64,000 nt of DNA, from positions 61,378,233 through 61,442,232 of the forward strand of contig JAKSZT010053887.1 in the NCBI GenBank assembly GCA_026826555.1, given 5' to 3'. Below the pieces are notes generated by a model. The model was not told the origin of the DNA, made no database searches, and saw nothing but the letters and a program-made list of their open reading frames with translations. The first letter of the stretch is position 1. Every line of letters begins with the position of its first letter. Of this stretch, positions 37,535 through 47,929 are shown in pieces. Position numbers and translations under genes: made by a program. The stretch comes from Tolypeutes matacus. Lineage: Eukaryota > Chordata > Mammalia > Cingulata > Chlamyphoridae.

Positions 37535-37655
37535 ATTTGTTCAATTTTATAAATGAGTTGACTGTAACTGAGGGAGATTAGATGACTCTTCTACTATCAC
37601 ATAGCTAATTTAGGGAATTCAAACCTAGGATATGAATTATGCACATCTGAGGCAA
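37535..37655 (-). repeat. MIR SINE fragment
   Basis: 'caattttataaatgagttgactg...ctgagggagattagatgactc...tatcacatagctaatttagggaattcaaacctagg' is the reversed MIR core and head. Confidence 0.7.
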
Positions 37656-37699
37656 CACTTTTCTGCCTTGGTGTGTGAGTTTACTATTCCATATATGTG

Positions 37700-37990
37700 G
37701 ACAGCATCACATTTCTTAGGTACTCACGGGGTCAAGGCACCTTGCTAGGTGCTTAGCCACCCTAAGCCTTAGTTGGATATGACTGTCTACCCACTTTAGG
37801 TATTATTGCAGGCTTTTTACCTATGCTATTCCTTTTAATTATCACAATACCTTTTTTTTTAAAAGTAATATTCTTCCATTTTTACAGATGCCTACAGAAC
37901 CGAGCCTAGCCTGGTTAAATGGCTTGCTTGAGGTCAGTGGTTAGCATACAGCCAACAGGATTAAAAGCTAGCTCTGTTTACGTCCATAGC
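37700..37990 (-). repeat. MIR SINE, inverted
   Basis: 'ttaggtactcacggggtcaaggcaccttgctaggtgcttagcc', 'attatcacaatacc', 'ttccatttttacagatgcc', 'ggttaaatggcttgcttgaggtcagtggttagcatacagcc' and 'aaaagctagctctg' follow an inverted MIR through its whole length. Confidence 0.75.
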
Positions 37991-38184
37991 TCCTACTCTC
38001 TTGATTATTTCTGAAGTCTTCATGAAAAAGGAGAATAAATAATAGAGCTGTGGTTGGTAAATTTCAAGTTTCTAATATCTGACTGGAGAAAGATGCTTAG
38101 GAATGTATCTAATAAGACTCAACACAATCAAGATCCTGGGTCGTTTCTCAGTGAAGACTCTTAAGCCTTGTTCTGTTGTTTTAC

Positions 38185-38480
38185 TTGTTAAGGCTTTTCC
38201 TTTATTTCATATTAATTTCTAGTCCCTGCAGTCTGAGAAATTTAAGGAGCAGGAAAGGGCTGTCTGGCTCAGTGGGACTGGGCTGCTATTTAGTCTGGCT
38301 GTTTCCTACTTCGCATGTCGATGGATTACTCTGCCTGTAGTGTGTTGACATATTTTGCTTGCTGTACTGATTATACATTGGGAGTGCTAATTCTTTTATT
38401 GGGTTAGAGTTCAAAGGTGCTCATCTGTCAGCAAAAAGTCTTTCATTTCATGGCTTGGTTGGCCTCCTCTTATATCTGTC
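38185..38480. promoter_or_regulatory. weak candidate conserved noncoding element
   Basis: Repeat-free segment with retained CpGs in 'cctacttcgcatgtcgatgg' and blocks such as 'gtactgattatacattggg'. Weaker than the other candidates. Confidence 0.25.
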
Positions 38481-38945
38481 ATTTTTACACTGTTCTTGGA
38501 GGTTTCCTTCTTATTTCTGGTTCAAGTTCAATAGCAAAGATCTTGTAGGGTTTTCCTTTATAGTGAGCTATATTGTATGGTTTTTGCAAACAGATTCTGC
38601 TCTTTGAAGATATGCAGAATACTGGCATTTCTGAGACTCTGACTGAAGCAATGGAAATCACCTTATATCTTGCTCTTTGATTTTATCAATTGTGTTGGTG
38701 CAGATCTCCAAATCTTGTACTTTCCCCAAACATGGTCAATTTCTGAGACCAATAAAAGGATGGATCAAAACTTGTATTTTGCATGTCAGTGTCATAGTAT
38801 TTTAGCTATCTGTGAGGAGGACTTCCCATGAAGATGAATCTGAGGAATCGTGATTAGATTATATAGAACAACAAAAACGTTTGGACAAAGACTGTCCAAA
38901 TGTCTTTGTCAGCACATCTATAGAAATTATAATATACATAGGGAA

Positions 38946-38948
<3 letters not shown>

Positions 38949-39013
<65 letters not shown>
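38949..39013. repeat. compound microsatellite (TC)16-(TA)16
   Basis: Sixteen perfect TC units (38949-38980) pass directly into about sixteen perfect TA units (38981-39013). Such tracts are length-variable and assembly-sensitive, and the homopurine strand of the first half can form triplex structures. Confidence 0.98.
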
Positions 39014-39015
<2 letters not shown>

Positions 39016-39589
39016 TAATTTTGAACTGGAATCATAAGTGAACATATCCTCCAAAGTCAATATTTTGGGTTGCATATGATGAAGTACTTTGCAATTAGTT
39101 TATGATATTTAATATATAACTAACATACACTTTTTGAGAAGACAGTCAGCATGCCAAGAATATATTTTGTTTTATGTTTTAGTTTCAATTTTTTTTACAT
39201 GCCAGACTTAGAAGGTGACCAAAATAAAATCAAATATTATAATAATTGAGTACAAAAAATGATCACTGTGAATTAATAATATTATTAAGATGACTAGCTT
39301 TTGCTCAATATTCTGATGATGTTTTAACAAGGTAGTCTTAAATTTTCATACAAAATGAGTGTAAACCCTGATTTAGAGAAGTAGCTGGAGTTGACTCTTA
39401 AGCAATTGGACCATCTTTACCCAGGGGAGTGAATCAAAGCCAAGGAATTCGCTGTTGAAAATGAAAGGAACATGGGAATTATTATCAAGTTTTAATGAAT
39501 TTATTTGTCTTCTGATAATTTGGGTACTGTAAAAAACATGAGGTGACAAGACTATTAAAATAACCTTGAAATAAAATGATATGGAACAT

Positions 39590-39795
39590 TAGGTTTGGGT
39601 CCAAGCAGACTGAGTTTACTGAGAGACCATAGGTTAGACACAATCTCTCTGAGTCCCAGTATTCTCCATCAACCAGGGCTATTACCTATTTATGTAGACG
39701 TTTTGTAGGGGGGAGATTCAGTAAGATAGTCATGTAAAATGCATAACATGGTGCCAACCTGGCACATAGTAGGTATTCCTCTAAGTTAACATATT
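39590..39795 (+). repeat. MIR SINE
   Basis: 'ggtttgggtccaagcagactgag', 'cacaatctctctgagtcccagtattc', 'attacctatttatgtag', 'atgtaaaatgcataacatggtgcc' and 'ctggcacatagtaggtattcc' run in MIR order, forward. Confidence 0.8.
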
Positions 39796-39989
39796 GATTG
39801 CTTTCTGTCTACTCATTGACCTCATCCAGCCAACTCCATAACACAAACTAAACTTGCCGCCTTCACTGACCTCAAATGGCTTTTCCTGAGTTGATATGCA
39901 CATGGTGCTATGCCGATTACGGTACAAAGCCAACGATATAGATGTAGCCCTTTCTAGGAATTTACTTCTACAATCAACACAAAGATTGA

Positions 39990-40175
39990 TGGACTCATAA
40001 AATATGAACTGGAAGGGACCCTGGGGGATCTCTTCATTCAGTCATTTTCCAGATTAGGAAATAGATTCCCAGAGAGATGGAAAAATCTTGTTCAGAATTT
40101 CCCAGTTAATTAGTGGCAGTGCCAGAAATAGAATCTGGGTTTCCAGAAGCTTAGTCCACTGTTCTTATTTATCTA
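39990..40175 (-). repeat. MIR-class SINE fragment
   Basis: 'aactggaagggaccctgggggatctcttcattcagtcattttccagattaggaaatagattcccagagag' with 'cagttaattagtggcagtgccagaaatagaatctggg' is an inverted old tRNA-SINE remnant of MIR type. Confidence 0.6.
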
Positions 40176-40549
40176 CCTTTCTTATTTAGGAAATATAGAT
40201 TATGGTTGAATATTTTAAGAGTTGTTTGCCAGCAAGGACTATTTTGTAAATATTGTGGTCTTTAAAGATGCAGGACCAATTAGAAAAAAAAATTCGATGT
40301 AAGTGTGAGGTGTAATTAATGAGTAAACATGATTGCAGGGTAATAAGTATGGGTGGCGGTACCGAAACATGGCTTGGGAAGTCTTCCCAAGCTAACCCAT
40401 AATCTTCATCACTCTTCACACTCCTCTCCCAAATATTTGATGAAGCCAATTGACATTTTCTTATTTTTATACAAAGTGCTCTGTAAACACAACTTTAACC
40501 CCCTTTCCCTATCTTGTTTCAATCAGATTCATTTCAATAAGCTCCTCCA

Positions 40550-42259
40550 TCTGGGGGGGGGGGTTCGTGGGGATTGGTTCAACCGAATATGCATGAAAGA
40601 TATACAAAATCATTCAAAGGATCGGGGGATGGGGCAGGGTCACGATGGGTGGATAATCACACAATAAATGAGGGAATCTGAATTCCTAGCCTGGAGAGCT
40701 CTGCCACAATCTCCAAGGGAGCAGCAATAGTCCTCTGAGTGTAGGCACAGTGCCTTTCCAAATAGGATGACCCACTGATGTTTTTTTTTTTTTTTTTTAA
40801 TTGATGACTACCCTTGTGAGTTTTTGCTCTTGTAAATGAGACTTAGCCTGCAGTTGTGGGGTGCCTAAGGGTTGCCACCTGAGAGCCTCCTTGTTGCTCA
40901 AATGTGGCCTCTCTCTAAGCCAAACTCAGCATATGATTGCATTACCTTCCCCCCAACGTGGGACATGACTCCCGGGGATGAGCCTCCCTGGCAACGAGGG
41001 ATTAATACCAAGTGCCAACTGGCAGCTTTGTGCAGTGGCAGTATCATAGCCAATGAGGTTTATCCGAGGCACGATTATTGCTAATTGAAAACTTTTCCCA
41101 AGTGCCAACTGGCAACACAACTGGAAAAAGACCTTGAATAAAAGGGGGAAACGGTAAAGACAAATGAGTTCAAGTGGCTAAGAGACTTCAAAGAGAGTCG
41201 GGAGGTCATCCCAGAGGTAACTCTTACGCACACCTCAGTAGGAGCTCATAGAACATCTAAGTGCCTATCACCCCACTCAGTGGGGTTCCTGAGAGCTCCG
41301 GAGACACCCTGGTCTATATAAGGGGGGATAGCCCCAGAGACTGATGCCTTATCAGTGGGTTCTATTTTGTAATCTGTGCTCCTGAGAGTGACAGAATTAG
41401 ACTCAAATAAGTCCTCCCTGCACACGGTTCACCAGTCCCTTCTATTCAAACCTACATGTGATGCTGGAGTTTCTTAGGTATACTTCCAGAGACTGGAGCC
41501 TCCCACCTACCTATGTGCCAGGTGTGCATGAAATCTAGGTGGAGCTGCAACTCCTACCCTACAGCTCAATGGACTCATCCAAGTCACCTGGTGAGGAGAC
41601 AACGATGGGAAATGGCCATCCCAGGGAATGGAGAGGGCCTGCATCTGCAGGCAGGATCATCCCACCCACCATATCCATGGGATATAAGCCCTCTATCACT
41701 TGGAGTTGGAGTGGACATCACCATCCCAGTCGCCTCTGGATTGGGGGAAGAACTATGGACTAGAGTGGACTTGATGGTATTCTCTTGCTCACATATGGTG
41801 ATTCTTGCAATGCAAGAAATTATAACAATGAGGTGGAGCCAGTGGCCACTTGACAGTTTTTTGGGTAGGGAGGGGATGAGCAGTTGAAATACAGGGGCTT
41901 CTTTGGGAGTTGGAGGTTGTCCTGAGTACTGTTGTGGCAATGGATGTAGGCCATTTTAAATCAGCACACACCACTCAGAACTGAGTGGGAGAGAGTGTGG
42001 TCTACAGTGTGAACTGTGGTCTATGGTTGGTGGCAAGGCTCCAGGAGGTGTAAGTTCATTGAGGTTGGTGGGCCACACTATGGGAGATGTTTGTGTTGGA
42101 TGTGGTGGGAGGTGTGGGAGGTGGGCAACATGGGAATCCGAGTGGGTTCCGTATAATATTTTAGGTAATCTAAGCACCTCTTAAAATATATGTATATATA
42201 TATATAAAAAATAACATTTTTGTAAGCAAATACACATATATGCATAAAAAAAAAAAAAA
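40550..42259 (+). mobile_element. 1.7-kb poly(A)-tailed composite retro-insertion
   Basis: The insertion is bounded by the 14-bp duplication aataagctcctcca (40536-40549 and 42260-42273), opens with a G-run (from 40552), and ends in an A-tail at 42246-42260. Inside are: a 230-bp leader; a T18 run near 40781; a ~1.3-kb body with 'gagagcctccttgttgctc' and 'gggacatgactcccggggatg', words I recall from an abundant xenarthran interspersed repeat; a TATA-like word at 41315-41321; a purine-rich 3' region (41890-42135); and a terminal ~100 bp resembling an L1 3' UTR end. No protein frame is intact. A U4 snRNA fragment is nested at 41024-41099. Whether the body is LINE-derived, LTR-derived or chimeric cannot be settled by eye. 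Confidence 0.85.
41024..41099 (+). pseudogene. RNU4 pseudogene: 3'-truncated U4 snRNA retropseudogene, tailless
   Basis: The 76 bases match the 5' half of spliceosomal U4 snRNA from its first nucleotide ('agctttg'), through the U6-pairing stem II strand, the 5' stem-loop with the 15.5K-protein kink-turn region, the stem I strand ('attgctaatt') and 'gaaaacttttcccaa'. There it stops, roughly halfway along the ~145-nt RNA, so the central region, 3' stem-loops and Sm site are lost. The three differences I see from mammalian U4 (gtgcag, atcatag, ggcacg) are all C-to-T or G-to-A changes at CpG sites. It is flanked by aagtgccaactggc (41010-41023 and 41100-41113; up to 17 bp counting shared edge bases) and has no A-tail. 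It cannot make a functional U4. Confidence 0.95.
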
Positions 42260-42274
42260 AATAAGCTCCTCCAA

Positions 42275-43095
42275 TGATGACTGCAGAGCTGCCTCTGAGA
42301 AGTGCAACCAACTTTTTTCTCATGAATTTATGCAGAATCTGAGAGGTTTCAAGAATTTAGGAGGCTGTGCATTTGAGGGAAGAGTTAAATACCCAAGCAT
42401 TGGAAATTGGATCATAGTAAAAGGACCAAATGGATGTATTCTTTGCTGCAAGCATACTGGCTATGTTTCTAAATATGGCTGATTTGTGAGGTCTTGTAGA
42501 TTTATATGGAGCTATTCACTCTGTCAGTATTGATCAGGAACATTCTAAGAGGCCATCAGCAGTCACTGCCCCTTGCCATGCAAGACCTAAAGTTTCTGCC
42601 CACTGCACAAGCTGTAACTTACATGGCAAAAAAATTATCCAAAAAAGTCAAAGACCCCAATTAAATTAAATAATACTGTGCTTTTTAAAAAATAGACTAT
42701 TATTACAACATATAAACTTCTGTTCTGCATATCTTGGTCTAGACATGGTACTATTTAGCTGGTCTGAACAAATTCTGTGAATGTGACTTTGCCTTACAGA
42801 ATTATGTCTCTCTTAAAATTTTGTGCTTTAAGAAAGGGCCATTGAGAGAGAAGGAGCCGGAGAAGGTGCGGGAGAGAGGGAGAAATCAGACAATAGTGAA
42901 GAAACCCTTCTGACCATATTGTTGAGCAGAGCAAGAAAACGTAAGAAAAGCTGTGGTCTGCAAGCGTTCATCAACTATTATCTTCCCCTGAGAGACGTGG
43001 AGAAGCCATTCCACTGTGCTATAACTCTGGGTGTTTATTAAAAATTCATTCAAAGCTAAATCATATCACTGAACAATGAGTATGGAGGCCTGAAT
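42275..43095. other. noncoding stretch, no gene recognised
   Basis: Sequence resuming after the retro-insertion. 42840-42900 is purine-rich. No gene or dated repeat is recognised. Confidence 0.5.
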
Positions 43096-43099
43096 CTGT

Positions 43100-43330
43100 G
43101 TGTCAAAGAGAGGAGGCCATATCAGGGCCGGTTTGCTTTATTTAGTGGGGTCTGTGTCAGGCAGCTGAGAAGGGGAGTTTCCTTGGAGGCTTTTGTAAAG
43201 CTCTGTCCTTCTTCTGGGGGCTCGATTAGAATAATCAGTGGCCTTGGGAAATTCACACGGTTTTGGTGGAGCTGTGATCCATCATCATCCATCATACTTG
43301 TGCACTGGGTGACTGGGGAGCCAAATACCA
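43100..43330. promoter_or_regulatory. candidate conserved noncoding element beside CpG patch
   Basis: Repeat-free sequence leading into the CpG cluster, with 'gggctcgattagaataatcagtgg' (homeodomain and OTX-like GATTA cores) and a 10-bp direct repeat catcatccat near 43278-43292. It may be part of the same regulatory unit as the GC-rich patch. Motif-based inference. Confidence 0.35.
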
Positions 43331-43516
43331 AGCCGGCGGGGTGGCCAGAACCCTTCTCCGCAGCCAGCTCGCTGGTCTGCAGGGCAGGGCTCCAGGAAGC
43401 TGGGCAGGGCGGGCTGGCGGGGGAGGGGTGCAGAGGAGGCTACCCCGGAGCTAACTAACCCCTTCCATCAGCGGCGTGTCGGGGGCTTCCCCCTCCACCA
43501 ATCCCCACAGGCGACA
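43331..43516. promoter_or_regulatory. small CpG-rich patch (CpG-island-like)
   Basis: About 11 CpG dinucleotides fall in ~185 bp of roughly two-thirds GC, in a window where CpG is otherwise scarce outside SINEs. Words include 'gccggcgggg' and 'agcggcgtgtcgggg' (GC-box-like), with no TATA box. It is shorter than a standard CpG island. A 91-codon plus-strand frame crosses it without recognisable homology. It might be an unmethylated enhancer or a noncoding RNA promoter. Confidence 0.45.
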
Positions 43517-43758
43517 GTCTAGGAACAGGAAGTAACTGCACTGTACTTTGAAAGATTTTTGGATTCTTTACTTTGGATTTCCTCAGCTTAATTCGTGTTT
43601 TGCTGGGTTTAGAGTTTATTTCTAATTTATTTTGGGCTTGTTTGTATGGCCTTAGCAATTAAAAAACACTTTCTGGATTGTTTGCTGTTTGGCCTTCCTT
43701 CTGTGCATATTTGCATTGTGGGAAGGATTGGGCTTTTGTCGTTACAAATAAGAAAAGA

Positions 43759-43790
43759 GTGTGTGCGCAGCGCGCCCGCACGTGTTTGTG
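43759..43790. other. alternating purine-pyrimidine CpG tract
   Basis: About 32 bp of mostly alternating GT/GC sequence, with five CpGs packed into a 14-bp core. This is the composition favoured for left-handed (Z) DNA. It lies 250 bp downstream of the CpG patch. Confidence 0.6.
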
Positions 43791-43839
43791 GGGAGGCAAC
43801 TAAAACACTCATTATATATTCCTTATATTCTTAGCAACT

Positions 43840-45690
43840 CTTTTGAAACTCTTTTGTGACCCAGAAATATGGTCTTAAGTTATTTTAAAAAATGTTTCAA
43901 AACTCCTGAATTAGGAGAATAAGATCTAGTTGTACAGAAAAGCTTTTATTGCAATATGATCTCAGAGCCAGTCTGCCAGAGAGCCCTGTTAGATTGGGTT
44001 GCTCAGTAATGACTAATTTGGTCTTTCAGTTCCCAAGCAAAGAAATTTGGCAGCCAAATATATAAATTTTTACCTATCATCCCTTTTGTATTTTTTTTCC
44101 CTCAGGAAACTAGGGAGAGAGTAAAATCTTAAGTGTATGTAAACAATCAAATTTATAAATCTAAATTTTAGGATGTCTATAAGTTAAGATAATGTACTCA
44201 TAACTTGGCTTTTCTGTTTCAGAGGACTAATAGAATTAATAGTAGACTTACTGAATTATAAAATCCAAAAATTATACATGCACACATATATAGTTTTTTA
44301 ATTGATCTGACTCTTAATCACTCAGGCTTACATAAATTAATATAAAGCTCCCGCTCTTGTGTTTTTATTTTATTTATTTTTTTCATGGCTATCAAATAGT
44401 AAACATATGCCCTCCCTAAAGGTAGTTTATTGTCATTCTCATTTGGATGGTGCAAATAAATTCATAAAATAAATGTCATGTAGTTCATTCTTTTTCCTTT
44501 TATATTTATTAAAATGAAAATCCAAAGCAAAATGCCTAAAAGTATATTGCGACTTGACAGGATTTGCTTTGTGTGCATACGAGAAAATATGACTTGTAGA
44601 AGGAGGAAATAGAAGAATATATGTATGTGCACCGTGAAGCTATTTTATTGGTATCTGTTGCACCCATTGCAATGAGACTCCTGGGATGTTGGACCTAAAT
44701 TAAAAGAATCATAAATAATGTTATACAATAATAAATAAAATCCACCGCTTACCTTCTCCTTGCTTTCTCTTTTTTCCACCAAGAAAATACATGAATAAAT
44801 AATACAAACCAGATCAGCTACTTTTGAGGAAGAAGGCACATGGGCCAAGGAACATGTAGACCCATCAGCCATCCCCATATGCTCTGGGAGCTTGGAGTTC
44901 TGGTGGGGGTGGGAGAGCAGGGAAGGACATTGGGTGGGGCATGTTGATTTTGCAAGATTTTCAGTATCTTCACTTAATGATTTGAAAAAATTCTCTAAAT
45001 CAATTACATTTTTTGGCATTGGTGCTTTCTCAAAGGTCTCAAAGTTACAGGTAAAGTTGTTTTGGAACCTTTCCCTAGGAATTCCACCTTAAGCAACACC
45101 GAGCAAGGAAGGGTGTGTGTGTCCCTGGTGAGTACTTTTTGAAGGAAAGGACCCAAGCCTGGATTACCAAGATCTGTAGAACAACTTAAAGTAGAGGAAC
45201 TTAAGGGTGACTAACATTTAAAAATATAGTTACTTAATTAGAAAGAATGAGGTTTGTTATGGAATCAACAACCCTTATGTGTCTGTGGGACTCAGTGAAG
45301 GTATCCCTGAATGTCTTACCTGGTGTTTTTTCTGTTTGTTCCTGCAAGAATGATATTCTTTTCCTTCTATCCCCATCCTCATCCACTGATCTTCATGTAG
45401 TCCTCAAGGAAGGGACAATGTCCATTAATTCTATAGTCCCATAGTTCCCTAGGTACCCAGGGCTCTCATGTTGCCTCCCGACCACTCAGGGCTCCTACTT
45501 CAGGGTTCAGCATCCCAAATCTCCCATCTCATGTATGTGTCCCATTCCATCAGGGTAGCAGACTTACCTGGTCACTGATAAACTGATTGAGGATTCCAGA
45601 ATATTGGTTCATCAGGGTTTATTTTATCCCCACCCCTACTCTCTTTCCACGTTTTCTCAATTTTACTTTCCAAATCCCTTCCCTTACTTT
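43840..45690. other. noncoding stretch, no gene recognised
   Basis: AT-rich, mostly unique-looking DNA. The 124-codon minus-strand frame at 44645-45019 has no recognisable domain and runs partly antisense to another frame. Confidence 0.5.
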
Positions 45691-45694
45691 TCTT

Positions 45695-46150
45695 TTTCTT
45701 TTCTTTTTTTTTTTTTTTTTAACAACTTTATTTCAAATTCACAAAAAATAAAAGAACAGATAAAGGCAGCTCAACAAGTTAAGGAAACATTATTCCTAAA
45801 AAGTTCTTTTTCAGGCACTTTTATCTCATCTAATTCCAACTGCTAACTAAGTTGTTCCTTTAATGTTCAGAAAGACACACAGATGAACACAGGTTAGTTA
45901 AATGACATAGACAAAGATTCCTTATTAATGATAAATAATAAAGGGAAAAATGTTTAATTGCATTCGTATCGCACAGAACCAAACCCCATATTCTTTTTTC
46001 TAGCCTTTATAATTAACTTTGCTTTTGCTACAAAAACTTTCCATTTTTGTTAACTGTAGTCCATAAATTACATTAGTTATATTTTTCCTCTCCCCTACTT
46101 TTCATCCTCCAGTGTCACTGTACCCCCCACCCCTTTTTAGAGGCTTCATG
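45695..46150 (-). mobile_element. possible old LINE-1 3' fragment, inverted
   Basis: A T-run at 45703-45720 opens into 'aacaactttatttcaaattcacaaaaaa', and later 'gtagtccataaattacattagttatattt' leads to a C-rich block 'taccccccacccc'. This resembles an inverted L1 3' UTR with its A-tail. Boundaries and assignment are uncertain. Confidence 0.35.
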
Positions 46151-46369
46151 AAATAGCCTGTGTCATCCTTCTTAATTTTTCCTTTATCTTTGAATCCTAG
46201 TGAGTATCCTAAAACAAAGCTCTGATATTTCCATTCTCTTCCTTAAGATCCTCAATTAGTACCATCATTATAGTAGGAGAAAGGACAAATGCCAGAGCAT
46301 GGCATACAAGGCTTTTGATTTTTTTTTTTAATGGGGGGTGGGGGGGAGACCTATTGGAATCCCCTACAT

Positions 46370-46746
46370 ATTTTTTTAAAAGATTTATGTATTTATTTAC
46401 TACCCCCCCTCCTTGTTTTGTGCTCACTGTCTGCTCTCTGTGTGTTCTTCTGTGTCTGCTTGTCTTCTTTTGAGGCGACACCAGAAACTGATCCTAGGAC
46501 CTTCTGGTGTGGGAGAGAGGCACTCAATCTCTTGTGCCACCTCAGCTCCCTAGTCTGCTGCGTCTCTTATTGTCTCTCCTCTGTGTCTCTATTTGTCGCA
46601 TCATCTTGCTGCACCAGCTCTCCACGCGGGCCAGCACTCCTGCGCCGGCCAGCTTGCCTTTCATCGGGAAGTCCTGGGAATTGAACCCTGGACCTCCTAT
46701 GTGGTAGATGGGAGCCCAATCACTTGAGCCACATCAGTATCCCAGT
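46370..46746 (-). mobile_element. long DAS-type tRNA-derived SINE
   Basis: On the minus strand it begins near 46742 with the tRNA-like unit ('cactt gagccacat' seen on plus at 46720-46733, 'attgaaccctggacctcc' over the B-box), passes through a GC-rich middle, includes a second tRNA-like unit near 46480-46550, and ends at an A/T-rich 'aaaagatttatgtatttattta' tail. The similar words around it, cttttgattttttttt (46312 on) and cctttgattttttttt (46747 on), look like the target-site duplication. The 117-codon plus-strand frame here is SINE sequence. Confidence 0.85.
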
Positions 46747-46839
46747 CCTTTGATTTTTTTTTACTTCTCTCTGCCTCTTTCTTCTCATCACTAATCTACC
46801 TTACTTCCCGCTAAAATCAGGCAAAACTGAGAAATTCTT

Positions 46840-47095
46840 CGTTTCTTCACATGCTATCTATTTCATGCCTTTAAATGTGCTCTTTCCTCTTCCTGGAATG
46901 GTCTTTTTCCTTTCTTTGTTCTCTGGGAAACTCCTTCAAAACCACTTTCATCCTTCAGTCCTCTTCGACACCACCTCTGGGAAGTCTCTTCTAACTTTTC
47001 CCACCTTCAGACAGAATTAATTCCTCTCTCCTTATGGTTTCTAGAGTGCCAAATTCAGTGTCTGTCAGGTCCATAGCAGATTTTTAAAGGTATGT
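46840..47095 (+). repeat. LINE L2 fragment
   Basis: 'aaatgtgctctttcctcttcctggaatggtctt', 'ggaaactccttcaaaaccactttcatccttcagtc', 'caccacctctgggaagtctcttctaac' and 'gtgtctgtcaggtccatagcag' correspond to the L2 3' region. Confidence 0.75.
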
Positions 47096-47099
47096 TGAA

Positions 47100-47925
47100 T
47101 AGAAAAAAACTATTAATGGTCAAGAGGACTCTTGGGGATAGCTTTGCTTTAACCCAAAGAATGACACTGAATTGGGGCAATTTGGGGTATGATAGCAGGC
47201 TGGTCAGATATATTTTTTGGGTAGGGGGACCCAACTTACACCAGGCCCAGGTTCTCCCACCTCCATGGAAGCTGAGGGGAAGGACTGTGCTTACATCACG
47301 TGTTGTCTGGGGTTTGGCAGAGTAGAGACATAAGTGCTGATGGTGCCCAGATCCCAGCACTTAACAGCAGACCCCATAGGTTATTAAGGCTGAGAGTCTA
47401 TCTAGGAAGATTAGCTGCAGGAAGTGCTTTAACCACAGAGCAAACAGGCAGTTGCTTGATTAGTGCCTCAGACATGGTATGGCACTGTGGTGTTGGGTTT
47501 CCATCTGAACCATTACCAGGATATTTGAGATCTGGCGCTTCGGTACTAGCTTGACCTTGCATTTGATTTTTGAATCTGTATGTCAGAAATGGGCCTTGCT
47601 CACTTCTCTCGGACGTTATTTCCCAGCAATGAGTTTTGTGTCCCTCCATTTTTGGACATTTGAAGGGGATGCTGAAAATTAGCCCATATGGTGTTTGTTT
47701 AGATGGGGAATCCTAAGTAGCTTCTTGTAGTGGGAGAACACGGTAGCAAATATATCTTTACGGTAATGTGTTTTAAATCAAAAGGGCTCCATATTTTCCC
47801 CTGTGTTTGAATGTGACATTCCAGACCCACCTGTCTGAGAACACAGGAATCAAAAACAGGAGTCACTCTCAAGTTTCACCTCTATTTAATCCATCACAGA
47901 AACATACTGACTTTTCACTGTATAT
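47100..47925. other. noncoding stretch, no gene recognised
   Basis: No gene recognised. Opposing open frames of 77-101 codons overlap one another at 47055-47360, which is typical of chance frames. Confidence 0.5.
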
Positions 47926-47929
47926 ATAT

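Noticed and set aside
38949..39013. CRISPR array or satellite
   Set aside because: Simple TC/TA dinucleotide repeat without spacers; the organism is a mammal.
41024..41099. Functional U4 snRNA gene
   Set aside because: Lacks the 3' half including the Sm site, has CpG decay, and shows no snRNA-type promoter upstream; it is a retropseudogene.
41513..41940. Overlapping 124- and 118-codon frames on both strands
   Set aside because: They lie inside the 1.7-kb retro-insertion, on opposite strands of the same segment, with no retroelement protein motif.
46331..46684. 117-codon frame rich in Cys/Ser/Leu
   Set aside because: It is translated SINE sequence.
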